The notes beneath the pieces are model-generated. The model made no database searches. It saw only the letters and a program-made list of their open reading frames with translations, and was not told the origin of the DNA. A DNA stretch of 64,000 bases, taken from Bacteroidales bacterium. Its GTDB lineage: Bacteria; Bacteroidota; Bacteroidia; Bacteroidales; UBA932. The position numbers and the translations under genes were made by a program. How positions within the stretch are numbered: the stretch's first letter is position 1; each line of letters starts with the position of its first letter. Of the stretch, positions 1-7,654 are shown one piece after another. The stretch is from positions 1 to 64,000 of the forward strand of contig JAFUVU010000032.1 of assembly GCA_017477465.1 (NCBI GenBank), written 5' to 3'.

Positions 1-1
1 A

Positions 2-613
2 CTGGAGGGCGATGGTCGCCTTGATGAGACACCCGCTCACGAATCCCTACGAGAAGCTGTCTGCAATAGCTTGATTCATTGCCAGTGGCGGATGTTGGAA
101 GGCGTTGTCATCGAGCGCTACCCGGACCACCTCTATTTCTCCAATCCCGGCACAATGCTCATTACGGTAGAAGAATTCTTTGAGGGTGGCCACTCTATAT
201 GCCGCAACCGCATCCTCCAGAAGATGTTTGTTGTCTTCGGACGTGGTGAGCGCCTTGGCAGCGGCGCGGACATCATCCGTCAGGGCTGGAAGGAGAACAA
301 ATGGCCGGAACCAGAACTCAAAGAGCATTTTGGACCCAATACAGACCGAGTAGAATTGACGTTACGTTTAGGGGCTGTTTCCGGACAAAATGCGGAAAGT
401 AAGGAAACGGGTAAGGAAACAGGTAAGGAAAGCAACGCAGAAAAGGTGAAAGATTTGATGCGGAGCAACAAACGAATAACAATAAAAGATATGGCCGAAA
501 CTTTGAACATTTCTGATAGTGGCGTGGAAAAAATCATCCGCAATCTACGCAAAGAGGGTGATATCCATAGAAAAGGCGGTCGTTTCGGTGGCGAGTGGGA
601 AGTCTTGAAGTAA
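2..613 (+). CDS. ATP-binding AlbA/HATPase_c_4-type regulator, 5'-truncated by window edge
   Basis: The reading frame is open from base 2, so the gene starts outside the window; the first ATG inside (base 71) is internal. The visible part begins RLDETPAHESLREAV followed by NSLIH, matching the REALxNALIH signature of the HATPase_c_4 domain found in RecG-like/AlbA_2 predicted transcriptional regulators. A polar linker with a KETGKETGKES repeat leads into a C-terminal winged-helix region (about the last 60 residues: VKDLMRSNKRITIKDMAE onward) ending in GGEWEVL. The family is commonly annotated as ATP-dependent helicase-like or transcriptional regulator; its biochemical role is poorly defined. It lies upstream of an RloAB-like defence pair on the same strand but is separated from it by a terminator and 380 bases, so co-transcription is unlikely. 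Confidence 0.75.
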   Translation: MEGDGRLDETPAHESLREAVCNSLIHCQWRMLEGVVIERYPDHLYFSNPGTMLITVEEFFEGGHSICRNRILQKMFVVFGRGERLGSGADIIRQGWKENKWPEPELKEHFGPNTDRVELTLRLGAVSGQNAESKETGKETGKESNAEKVKDLMRSNKRITIKDMAETLNISDSGVEKIIRNLRKEGDIHRKGGRFGGEWEVLK

Positions 614-631
614 TGATAATATACAAAAACG

Positions 632-662
632 AGGTCACGCGAGCTGCGTGGCCTTGTTTTTT
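632..662. terminator. Intrinsic terminator, probably bidirectional
   Basis: A 9-bp stem (aggtcacgc / gcgtggcct, one G-T pair) with a 5-nt loop is followed by TGTTTTTT on the plus strand and by a run of five T after a CG on the minus strand. It lies 19 nt past the stop of the truncated regulator, and its stem contains the stop codon of a small minus-strand reading frame. Confidence 0.6.
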
Positions 663-790
663 GGTGTCGCGGTGATGCGTACTTTGAGCCCGTAAAGTTC
701 TGCTATTTCGAAGATATATGAAATGGCTATATCATCGACGCGGAACCACATGTCTCCATTTCCAACCGAAAAACGTTTGACTTTACTCAA
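635..790 (-). CDS. Possible small ORF, unrecognised (51 aa from TTG, 38 aa from ATG)
   Basis: In the otherwise gene-free stretch 614-993 the minus strand is open from just after a TGA to a TGA inside the terminator stem. From the TTG it reads LSKVKRFSVGNGD, then MWFRVDDIAISYIFEIAELY and GLKVRITATPK. The composition looks protein-like, with an amphipathic helix and mixed charged residues, and a hairpin with T-tract sits exactly at its 3' end. No start signal or family was recognised. It could be a real small protein, the remnant 3' end of a decayed gene, or chance. Confidence 0.3.
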   Translation of the reverse strand: MSKVKRFSVGNGDMWFRVDDIAISYIFEIAELYGLKVRITATPKNKATQLA

Positions 791-838
791 AATAATTCAA
801 TTTTAACTTTCTTTCTACCGAAAACAAGCCCTGTGCTA

Positions 839-864
839 ACAATTAAAATTGTGACAAAATGTCA
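839..864. promoter_or_regulatory. Two small inverted repeats upstream of the RloAB pair
   Basis: acaatt-aa-aattgt (839-852) and tgac-aaaat-gtca (852-864) abut each other in the AT-rich region before rloA. The rest of 791-896 shows no gene. They could be operator half-sites, but AT-rich DNA produces such repeats by chance. Confidence 0.25.
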
Positions 865-896
865 GTTTATTTCTATACAGAGGGCAATTTTGTTAA

Positions 897-942
897 TTTT
901 CATAATTAAAATAGCAAAACATTGCTATTTTAATTATGAAAA
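897..942. repeat. Perfect 21-bp inverted repeat with 4-nt loop
   Basis: The arms 897-917 and 922-942 are exact reverse complements (TTTTCATAATTAAAATAGCAA has 21 bases; the first 20 are TTTTCATAATTAAAATAGCA) around the loop AACA. It ends 15 bp before the minus-7 box of the RloA-like gene, covering the expected minus-33 region, so it is well placed to be an operator or cruciform control element. It has no T-tract and is AT-rich, so a simple terminator is less likely. Confidence 0.8.
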
Positions 943-957
943 TCTAAATAATGTCAC

Positions 958-965
958 TATCTTTG
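958..965 (+). promoter_or_regulatory. Minus-7 box of the rloA-like gene
   Basis: TATCTTTG matches the Bacteroidetes minus-7 consensus TAnnTTTG and lies 28 nt before the ATG at 994. No clear TTG box is present 19-21 nt upstream; the 21-bp palindrome occupies that space. Confidence 0.6.
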
Positions 966-993
966 CAGCAGCGACCAAGAAAACTGACACACC

Positions 994-2286
994 ATGATAC
1001 AGGAACTGAAATTCAAGAACTTTTTGTCATTCCGAGACGAAGCCATCTTTAGTTTTGAGCCCACAAAAGATGAGCCCATCAACCGTGTCGCCACTATGGC
1101 CGACGGCACTAAGCTCCTCCGGTTTGCCGTTGTGTTCGGAGCCAACGCGTCCGGGAAATCCAACTTCCTGGAAGCGCTGGATTTTCTGCGCAGGTTCTGG
1201 ACGCAGGTTCCCAGAAGGAACGACTTGTCCACTCGCGTAATTCCTTTCCTGCTGGACAAGAATTCACCCTCCGAGGACTCTTCCTTCGAGATGAAGTTCT
1301 ACGTGGGCGATGTCCGCTATTGGTACAAGCTCAGCCTCAACAAGGAGCGGGTTTCCGGCGAGTCTTTGTACTTTTATGAGTCCGTTCAGCCCACCCGCAT
1401 TTTCTGGCGAGAATATGCCGATGGACAGTCCATTGTAAAATTCAACCCAGCAGCCGTGAAGTTAAAGGCAGCCGAGATTGACGCTATCAACCTCAACTGC
1501 TGGAAGAACATGTCTTTCTTTGCCTCCATGACAAAGGTGAACATAAGCATTGAACGCATAAATGATGTGATCCGCTGGATTAATGAGAAACTTATGCCGG
1601 GAATCAATCGTGGCACGGAACTCTCCGGATACGCAAAGGAGAAGATGCTTAAAGATGAAGATTTCCGGAATTACTTGACCTCCTTTATCAAGACGGCCGA
1701 CCTGAGGATTGCCGAGGTCAGCGTAAAAGAAACCGCCCATGCGTTGAACGAGCAGCAACTCAAGATGGTTTCCGAAGCATCATCAATCGATGAAGAGCTG
1801 AAAGCTGAAATTCTTTCCAGCGGCTCCATCAAAGACATTGATACTGGCTTTAAGGTTCGAGTTAAGAACGTACGTGGAGAAGAGGAGTATATCCTTCCCG
1901 AGAGCAGACAATCTGATGGTACCACCCGTGTCATAGAGATTGAGTCCGCCATCTATACGACAATTAAAGAGCAGGCCTTCCTTCATGTGGATGAGATTGA
2001 AGCCTCGCTGCATCCATCCTTGCTGGACTTTGTGCTCAACGAGTTCCTTAAAGTCAATGACAACCGCTCCCAGCTGCTGGTTACCACCCATTATGACCCG
2101 CTGCTGGACAGCCTCGATGTCAATGATCTCTTTGGAAAAGATTCTGTCTGGTTCACTGAAAAGGAGGAGGACGGAAACACGGAACTTTATCCCCTGACGG
2201 ATTTCAAGGGGCTCGGCAAACTGTCATCCATTCGCAAGTCATATAAGAACGGCCAGTTTGGTGCAATCCCTGAAATTTACGTCTAA
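994..2286 (+). CDS. RloA/AbiLi-like AAA ATPase of a probable defence pair
   Basis: A 430-aa ABC/SMC-type ATPase (AAA_21 class). The N-terminus IQELKFKNFLSF is the typical first strand of the family. Walker A is GANASGKSN (residues 49-57), Walker B is FLHVDEIEASLHP (about 330-340), and an H-loop follows (VTTHYDPLLD). The insertion between the Walker motifs is helical. With the downstream RloB-type TOPRIM protein it forms the RloAB/AbiL arrangement known from abortive infection loci and from accessory genes in restriction-modification islands; the usual model is that the ATPase controls the TOPRIM nuclease. The ATG at 994 fits the family N-terminus and the minus-7 box at 958. It could instead be a related OLD/PARIS-like system, but the partner protein argues for RloB. 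Confidence 0.8.
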   Translation: MIQELKFKNFLSFRDEAIFSFEPTKDEPINRVATMADGTKLLRFAVVFGANASGKSNFLEALDFLRRFWTQVPRRNDLSTRVIPFLLDKNSPSEDSSFEMKFYVGDVRYWYKLSLNKERVSGESLYFYESVQPTRIFWREYADGQSIVKFNPAAVKLKAAEIDAINLNCWKNMSFFASMTKVNISIERINDVIRWINEKLMPGINRGTELSGYAKEKMLKDEDFRNYLTSFIKTADLRIAEVSVKETAHALNEQQLKMVSEASSIDEELKAEILSSGSIKDIDTGFKVRVKNVRGEEEYILPESRQSDGTTRVIEIESAIYTTIKEQAFLHVDEIEASLHPSLLDFVLNEFLKVNDNRSQLLVTTHYDPLLDSLDVNDLFGKDSVWFTEKEEDGNTELYPLTDFKGLGKLSSIRKSYKNGQFGAIPEIYV

Positions 2287-2290
2287 AGTT

Positions 2291-2881
2291 ATGGCAAGAG
2301 TAAGGAAAGAGCGTGAGATAAAACGTTCGCGCATCACAGTAATCGGAGAAGGACTGACCGAACGATGGTATTTTGAGCACCTGAGAACGATCAAGGGATA
2401 TCGTTATGACTGCAAGCCGCGTTTTTTCGCACACCAGTCATACGAAGAGATGGAAAAACTCATTGACTGGGTGCTTCAGAATGGAGGTATTGCCGTATGC
2501 GTTTGTGACGCAGATATAACCCGGACCAATGAGGAGCGGTGCAAGAAACTCCAAGAGATGAAGGGGCGCTACGCAAAGAACGACCGGGTTTTCATCTGCG
2601 ACAGCATGCCATCCATAGAATTCTGGTTTTTGATTCACTATATGAATACTCGTAAGTATTTCAAGGATTCAGACTCTGTCATTACAGTTCTCAGGAAGTT
2701 TATACCCGGTTATGAAAAGACAGGGGCTTTTTTGGAAAAGCTAACCTGGGTTGCCGACTTGTGCGCCGATGAACGCTTAAAAGAAGCTTGCAGGCGGGCC
2801 TCTCTTTTAGGTCCGGGAAACGACGCTTACTCTGAGATTTACAAGGTCATTGAACTATTCTCTGAAACCACTCCGAGATAA
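2291..2881 (+). CDS. RloB/AbiLii-like TOPRIM protein
   Basis: A 196-aa protein of the RloB family. The TOPRIM-like acidic motif is in VIGEGLTERWYFEHL, matching EGxTExxYF of RloB proteins; a second acidic cluster is CDADITRTNEE; and SMPSIEFWFLIHY corresponds to the conserved FExWxLLH segment. The frame is open 33 nt further upstream (2258), overlapping rloA, but the ATG at 2291 is 4 nt after the rloA stop and gives a normal N-terminus (MARVRKEREIKRSRI). Predicted to be the effector nuclease of a two-gene abortive infection module; this role rests on family and context only. Confidence 0.78.
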   Translation: MARVRKEREIKRSRITVIGEGLTERWYFEHLRTIKGYRYDCKPRFFAHQSYEEMEKLIDWVLQNGGIAVCVCDADITRTNEERCKKLQEMKGRYAKNDRVFICDSMPSIEFWFLIHYMNTRKYFKDSDSVITVLRKFIPGYEKTGAFLEKLTWVADLCADERLKEACRRASLLGPGNDAYSEIYKVIELFSETTPR

Positions 2882-2940
2882 CATCGGTTCTTCGAATAAT
2901 CGCGAGCGTGTGATAGAGCGTAGAAACTCATGAAAACACT

Positions 2941-2966
2941 GAAGGCGTCCTTACAAGGGCGCCTTC
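2941..2966. terminator. Hairpin between rloB and the SusCD locus
   Basis: gaaggcgtcc pairs with ggcgccttc (one T-G pair) around a short loop. The plus strand lacks a good T-tract; the minus strand reads into GTGTTTTC. It lies 60 nt past rloB and downstream of the convergent lipoprotein gene, so it may stop either transcript. The remainder of 2882-3066 shows no convincing gene. Confidence 0.35.
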
Positions 2967-3066
2967 AATGATACTTTAAAAGCACAGGGGACTCCTCCTA
3001 TCGTTTAAAAGTGTCAAGAATTCTTCTAGCTATAGTCCTCATCTCCTGTGCAGAGATATTAGAATC

Positions 3067-4743
3067 TTATTCAGAATAACCTGTCCACGACAAATCAATA
3101 ATCATGAAATCATCATTTGTTGTTCCAGTATTGGAACATTTATTCCCTGTGACAACTATGATAAAGTCTCCGGCTACATTAAAATCAAATGATAATTTGC
3201 TTCTCTCGTATTGTTTCAAGGTTTCATCAACGTGATTGCTTGATTTAAGAACAGTTTCGCCGTCACTACTCTTTATTTCAATGGTAAAGTTACTTCCAGT
3301 CTTAGTCATCGCACGAGTATAATCAATAGATACTGTGCCACATCCCCCTGAGAGAACTGGAGATGTAAGCACCCCATTTTTTGATGAACGTGCGGAAAGA
3401 ACAGGCCTCGGGCTATCAACATCTTCATATCTAGAAGAATAGTTCAAAACTCGTGAATCGCTTGCTGTCCAGCCGTTTGCAGTCTTGTACTCAGAAATGC
3501 TTCCAGATCCTTCACCATTATTGATTGTTTCCAAATCTGCAGCTCCACCACCCGTCACCGGTGTTGAGCTTTTGCCTTCCTGCACAATCGTGTACTGCTT
3601 GAAATTAATAGAAACCTGACCGGTACGTTCTTCCTCAGAAGTGTTTTCTTCAATGCTGAATACAATCTTCCCATTACGAACAGCTTTAGTTTCCACATAT
3701 GTAATCCAGGAATAGCCAGGAGCGATCATCACCATAGGGTTGTCTTGATTAGTCTGGAAGGGAACTTCAAATGCGCCACCAGCAGCAGGAACCTTTACAG
3801 CGAATGCTGTTTCGTCTAGATTAAAGACTCCTTCCTCACAGGAAAGGATACGGGCTGCCGTAGTTCCATCGCCCTTCACGGCAATGACATAAACTTTACC
3901 GTTTGTTAGCGGGTTGGGGGCTGTAATCCTTACCATACCTGCAGAAACTGAAGAAGCCATTACCTCTGCTTCAAAGCCCTTGGTTCCAAAGGCATCTACA
4001 ACCGTAGCATCATCTGACGAATTAATAGTATAAGTTACATTTACGGATGAACCGGCTGAAATAATCACATCAGTATCCATATTGATGACAAATGCACCAA
4101 CTTTGGGGATAACAATAGTTGTTCCATCTCCTAAAGTAAAGGTTACTGCATCGGTACCATCCTCAACCTTAGAAAAAACTACTGCGCCAGTATTCCCAGC
4201 CTCACCTATGATATCCCATGTAACGCCACCGTTGTAGGAAATCTCGAAGTTGCCGTTATTGATACGCAGTTGCGGAGTCGCCACATGGGCTGTGGCGGCA
4301 ATCTTGTTGTTGTTTTCGTCCAAGAGGTACTCCCCGTTCACGGTCCAGTAGTAATTGCCGTCGGCATCGAGTTTTACGCCGATAGTGGGCGTCTGACCAT
4401 CATGGCCATTGGTTCCGTCCGTTCCGTCGGTTCCGTCAATACCGTCGATCCCGTTTTTACCATTGTAGATGGTGATTTTCCCGGACTGGGAGAATTCCAC
4501 AACATAACCGCTGCCGTCTTCCAACTTGGAGACGGAAACGATGCGGTCCTGTTTCTGCAGGGCGTCCACCGTTGTGGCCAGTCCGGAGAGGGTGGTGTTG
4601 ATTTGACCGACCAGCCTCTGGAGTTCCTTAATGTCTGCCTCTGCTTTGTCCATACGGGCCAGGAGGGCTGAGTCGTCATACTTTTCGCATCCGGCCAGCA
4701 GAAGCGCTGCACCCATTGCGAGAATCATTGATTTTAGTCTCAT
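3067..4743 (-). CDS. Surface lipoprotein with coiled coil, collagen-like run and BACON domain (DUF4988-like)
   Basis: A 558-aa lipoprotein: signal peptide with lipobox LLLAGC (Cys about 19), then a heptad-rich coiled coil (LLARMDKAEADIKELQRLVG), a short G-x-x run (GIDGIDGTDGTDGTNGHDG) and the YYWTVNGEYLLDENNN segment typical of DUF4988/PL29 N-terminal-like proteins. A BACON-type beta sandwich follows in the middle (AFAVKVPAAGGAFEVPF to the VSINFKQYTIVQEG segment), and the last ~150 residues look like a jelly-roll carbohydrate-binding domain. It is the last gene of the SusCD-type operon, 29 nt after the GH18-like gene. The likely role is a stalked surface glycan-binding protein; catalytic lyase activity is not supported. 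Confidence 0.75.
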   Translation of the reverse strand: MRLKSMILAMGAALLLAGCEKYDDSALLARMDKAEADIKELQRLVGQINTTLSGLATTVDALQKQDRIVSVSKLEDGSGYVVEFSQSGKITIYNGKNGIDGIDGTDGTDGTNGHDGQTPTIGVKLDADGNYYWTVNGEYLLDENNNKIAATAHVATPQLRINNGNFEISYNGGVTWDIIGEAGNTGAVVFSKVEDGTDAVTFTLGDGTTIVIPKVGAFVINMDTDVIISAGSSVNVTYTINSSDDATVVDAFGTKGFEAEVMASSVSAGMVRITAPNPLTNGKVYVIAVKGDGTTAARILSCEEGVFNLDETAFAVKVPAAGGAFEVPFQTNQDNPMVMIAPGYSWITYVETKAVRNGKIVFSIEENTSEEERTGQVSINFKQYTIVQEGKSSTPVTGGGAADLETINNGEGSGSISEYKTANGWTASDSRVLNYSSRYEDVDSPRPVLSARSSKNGVLTSPVLSGGCGTVSIDYTRAMTKTGSNFTIEIKSSDGETVLKSSNHVDETLKQYERSKLSFDFNVAGDFIIVVTGNKCSNTGTTNDDFMIIDLSWTGYSE

Positions 4744-4772
4744 AGTGCTTTGTATTGATAGTTAATGATTTA

Positions 4773-6314
4773 TTACCAGTCTTTCATCCAGGCATTATAA
4801 CCGCTGCTAGTTCGGCCACTTAAATACCATGGATTAAACATAAAGAAACTGCCGGGACATAAATACGGCAAAAGCTCATTGGCAGTCATTGTCCCTTCAT
4901 ATTTGCCTTGTAAATACGTCTCAATATCATAGGTCACAGATATATTGTTTAGAACATAACCTCCAGAGGACCATTCACTCAGGACGTCATAATCCATAGG
5001 ATTCCGTCGGGTAGTCATGACACATCCATATCGGGCCGATGAGAGCCCGGCAATAGGCTTCCGAACGTGGAGTTGTGAAACGCCAGGGTTATTAGGATGC
5101 CATGGATCAATTACTTGCACTGGCTCAATGGTATTGTAGTAACCGGACCAGGCGTAGTCCAGCAGTTCACCAACGACAATGCCGCCTGTTGCTTCAACGT
5201 CCCAGAAATATTCCGTAGGTTCCTCATAATCAGTCAACGTGAGCAATTTGTAATTACCCAGGGCTTTTCGAAGTTCCTTAATCAGTTTGGGATATGATTG
5301 GGTATCGATAGGAGCCCCTTCTTCGCCATACGAACAATTCTTGTCCCAAAGGTTGATTCCGTCAAAGCCGTATTGATTCACAACTTGCATGACCTGTGCA
5401 ACAAAACTATCAATCTGCTGGTCGTTCATATTGCAGAATCCAAGCTTTTTGGATCCGGTCTCAATGCAAAGACAGAGTTTACGGCCAGTTTCTTTGACAG
5501 GGCGGAAGTATTGATCGTAGTGATCCAGCAGATAACGCATATCCGGGCTCAGTTTCAATACAGGTGCCTGGGAGGAAGCATCATAGTCCAGCCGGAGTGA
5601 GGTGAAATTGACAATGTTTCCGATAGCATTGGTCCAACCATATATTGGGTCCATTTTGGAAGTGACATAATCAAGGACCAGCCTCGGGTCATATTGGCTG
5701 GTATTCAGATAGAAAACCGTAAAGCAATCGTCACCTGTATATAGTTCCGGTCTGCCGGAGAAGGGGGCTTGGATGTCAAGTGCTATATAAATAGTTTCAC
5801 CGTTGGAAGCCTTCAAGGGCAAGACATACGTTCCGGCCTCCAGCACGTTTCCCAGCGGATTGGTTGCGTAAATCCGCAACAGTTTTTCGTCGCTCTCCTT
5901 TTTCCCCGAGGGGATGTCAATGACGCCGCCATTCTCCAGCGTGTAGAACGGTGCGGGAAGCAGGGTGCATTGGGCCTTGTATTGCGCATTGTAGGCCTCT
6001 ACCAGAGACTCGTCAGACTGAACCAGCAAGGATTGGGACAACTCCTGCGGACGGGAAGCCCGTGCCTGCAGTTTCACGGAGGTGAAGTTCCCGCCCTCCG
6101 GGAGCAGGAGGTGCACAACCTCGGAAGTGGAGTTCACAGCGCGGAAGGAGATGGCCGGGAGGCCGGTCAACTGTTCCGAATCGGGCTGGGTGCCGGCGAG
6201 GGAGACGGCGTCTTCGACCTTGGTGCAAGAGGCGAGGAGATTGCCGGTCAGGCCGGCAATGACGGCGAGAAGGAGGAGATTTCTCGACTTCGCTCGAAAT
6301 GACAATTGTTTCAT
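4773..6314 (-). CDS. DUF1735 + GH18-like surface lipoprotein, catalytic motif lost
   Basis: A 513-aa lipoprotein whose signal peptide (MKQLSFRAKSRNLLLLAVIA, then GLTGNLLASC) is encoded by the REP-like element described separately. After the lipid Cys comes a DUF1735 (BT_3987 N-terminal-like) domain to about residue 180 and then a GH18-type barrel. The fourth-strand motif DxxDxDxE of GH18 endo-beta-N-acetylglucosaminidases appears as DGINLWDK, so the catalytic Glu is Lys and two Asp are Asn and Trp. It should therefore bind, not cut, glycans. Gene order (SusC, SusD, GH18-like, DUF1735-LamG, DUF1735-GH18) parallels the Bacteroides N-glycan locus around BT_3983-3987, where the last protein is an active ENGase. 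Confidence 0.82.
   Translation of the reverse strand: MKQLSFRAKSRNLLLLAVIAGLTGNLLASCTKVEDAVSLAGTQPDSEQLTGLPAISFRAVNSTSEVVHLLLPEGGNFTSVKLQARASRPQELSQSLLVQSDESLVEAYNAQYKAQCTLLPAPFYTLENGGVIDIPSGKKESDEKLLRIYATNPLGNVLEAGTYVLPLKASNGETIYIALDIQAPFSGRPELYTGDDCFTVFYLNTSQYDPRLVLDYVTSKMDPIYGWTNAIGNIVNFTSLRLDYDASSQAPVLKLSPDMRYLLDHYDQYFRPVKETGRKLCLCIETGSKKLGFCNMNDQQIDSFVAQVMQVVNQYGFDGINLWDKNCSYGEEGAPIDTQSYPKLIKELRKALGNYKLLTLTDYEEPTEYFWDVEATGGIVVGELLDYAWSGYYNTIEPVQVIDPWHPNNPGVSQLHVRKPIAGLSSARYGCVMTTRRNPMDYDVLSEWSSGGYVLNNISVTYDIETYLQGKYEGTMTANELLPYLCPGSFFMFNPWYLSGRTSSGYNAWMKDW
6239..6303 (-). repeat. REP-like two-palindrome element, copy in GH18-like gene 5' end
   Basis: Palindrome A is 6239-6263 (core ATTGCCGG-n5-CCGGCAAT), then a 14-nt spacer, then palindrome B at 6278-6303 (outer arms ATTTC/GAAAT, inner mismatches). 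Read on the minus strand in the gene frame, B encodes SFRAKSRNL and A encodes VIAGLTGNLL, i.e. the whole n- and h-region of the lipoprotein signal peptide. Confidence 0.85.
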
Positions 6315-6317
6315 ACG

Positions 6318-7643
6318 CTATTCCTCCACTTTGTTGATTTCGGGGATTTCGATGCCGGAGGGCCAGACGATGTCTTTTTCGGCTATGCCGTCGTTGCCGT
6401 ATCGGGAGTAATCCTTGACGGTGTTGCCCTTGCCCTCGTCGAATTTCCAATAACCGATGAGTTCCGGCAGGTCCTTTGGATTGCGGATACGGTACATATT
6501 CTCCCAGATCTGTTCCGGAGTCCTGGCGACGGACCATACCCGGGCTTCGGCCATTTTCCCCTGGAGCGGGCGATACTCGTTATAGGATTTGGCCAGGAAG
6601 AATTGATAGGCTTTGCTTGCCCCAAGCGCTCTTTGGGCCAAGTTGATCCGGTTATCGGCCCCTTGCACAGAGATTCCCAGTTCGTTTCCTTCGCTCTGGA
6701 GTCTTCCGTTCACATAAACCCGTACCTGACGGGATGCCTGGTCGTAAGTGCAGGCGACGTGGTACCACTGTCCTTCTTCCAATTTCTTCAGCGGATCACT
6801 CGAGGGGAACTTGCCGAAGGAAGAGCCGCTACCGGATCCGTCGAACTGGATCTGCTGGCGCTCGAAGTTCACATCTCCTATCCGCATCAGAAGGTACTGT
6901 TCAACACCCATCACAGAGGATATATTGCAGCCTCCGAAGTTGTTAGTAAGGTCAAACTGGTCGATGTAGATCAGTGCTTCATAGGTAACGGCCGTCAATC
7001 CGTTATAGGCGTTGGCCTGGGGGCTGTCCGGTACGTCGAGCAGCGGGAAGTTGATCCAGTTGTCGTGCAGGGAGGCCGCCACGGTAATGGCCGAGGAGCG
7101 TTTAAGGAGATAATAGGCAATGGCGCTGCTCTCCATGATCTTAATGCTGGAGGAACTGATCCTGACAGGGAGCAGGTAGGTCTCGTCGATTGTCATGGCA
7201 CCCGTCTGTTCTTCTCCTTCCCCCATAAGACCTTTCAGCCGTACAGGGATGGCCTCGGAAACGGTTTTCCCGGCAGGGATGGTGACATCGGCCCGGGAGA
7301 AATCCAGGTATTGGGACGGAACCAGAGCATAGCTGGTTCCATGGGTGGCATTGTAGCGGGCTACGAGGCTTTCGTCGACGGCCACCGAGGCGGTGACATC
7401 TTCTGAGGCCGGATAGGACAGCGTGACGCTTATTTCCTTGAGGAGTTCCGGGAGGTTGTTGCTGAATGTGGCCGGCTGTACCTGCTCGGTGGCGCTCACA
7501 TCCAGATAGACCGCGTTGGGGAAAGTATGCTCCTGCGCGTCAAAGCGGGAGCAGCCGGCCAGGAGGAGATTGCCGGTCAAGCCGGCAATGACGATGGCGC
7601 CGGCAATTACGGAGAATCGAATGTATGTCGATATCTTGTTCAT
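6318..7643 (-). CDS. DUF1735 + LamG/concanavalin-like surface lipoprotein
   Basis: A 441-aa lipoprotein. The signal peptide ends VIAGLTGNLLLAGC, its core encoded by palindrome A of the repeat element. Residues about 35-200 are DUF1735-like (FPNAVYLDVSATEQVQPATF, then a second strand-rich half), and residues about 205-420 form a LamG/laminin-G-like concanavalin domain (EALIYIDQFDLTN, GQWYHVACTYDQ, VRVYVNGRLQSEG, GKMAEARVWSVARTPEQIWENM, LIGYWKFDEGKG). This pairing is typical of surface glycan-binding proteins encoded next to SusCD and GH18 genes in Bacteroides. It sits 3 nt before the next gene, so one transcript is likely. No catalytic residues are expected. Confidence 0.85.
   Translation of the reverse strand: MNKISTYIRFSVIAGAIVIAGLTGNLLLAGCSRFDAQEHTFPNAVYLDVSATEQVQPATFSNNLPELLKEISVTLSYPASEDVTASVAVDESLVARYNATHGTSYALVPSQYLDFSRADVTIPAGKTVSEAIPVRLKGLMGEGEEQTGAMTIDETYLLPVRISSSSIKIMESSAIAYYLLKRSSAITVAASLHDNWINFPLLDVPDSPQANAYNGLTAVTYEALIYIDQFDLTNNFGGCNISSVMGVEQYLLMRIGDVNFERQQIQFDGSGSGSSFGKFPSSDPLKKLEEGQWYHVACTYDQASRQVRVYVNGRLQSEGNELGISVQGADNRINLAQRALGASKAYQFFLAKSYNEYRPLQGKMAEARVWSVARTPEQIWENMYRIRNPKDLPELIGYWKFDEGKGNTVKDYSRYGNDGIAEKDIVWPSGIEIPEINKVEE
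7568..7592 (-). repeat. REP-like element, palindrome A only, in the LamG lipoprotein gene
   Basis: ATTGCCGG-n5-CCGGCAAT core within 7568-7592, encoding VIAGLTGNL of the signal peptide. Palindrome B is absent; instead the preceding codons repeat half of A (VIAG-AI-VIAG), so the hydrophobic core contains a duplicated half-arm. Confidence 0.8.
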
Positions 7644-7654
7644 AGAATGACAGG

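Noticed and set aside
3000-3066. Minus-strand continuation after the lipoprotein stop (ISAQEMRTIARRILDTFKR)
   Set aside because: In frame with the BACON-protein stop and protein-like in appearance, but too short (22 codons) and without start or conservation evidence; the lipoprotein C-terminus looks complete.
6306-7406. 366-aa open frame opposite the LamG lipoprotein gene
   Set aside because: Antisense shadow of a clear DUF1735-LamG protein; no domain or promoter supports it.
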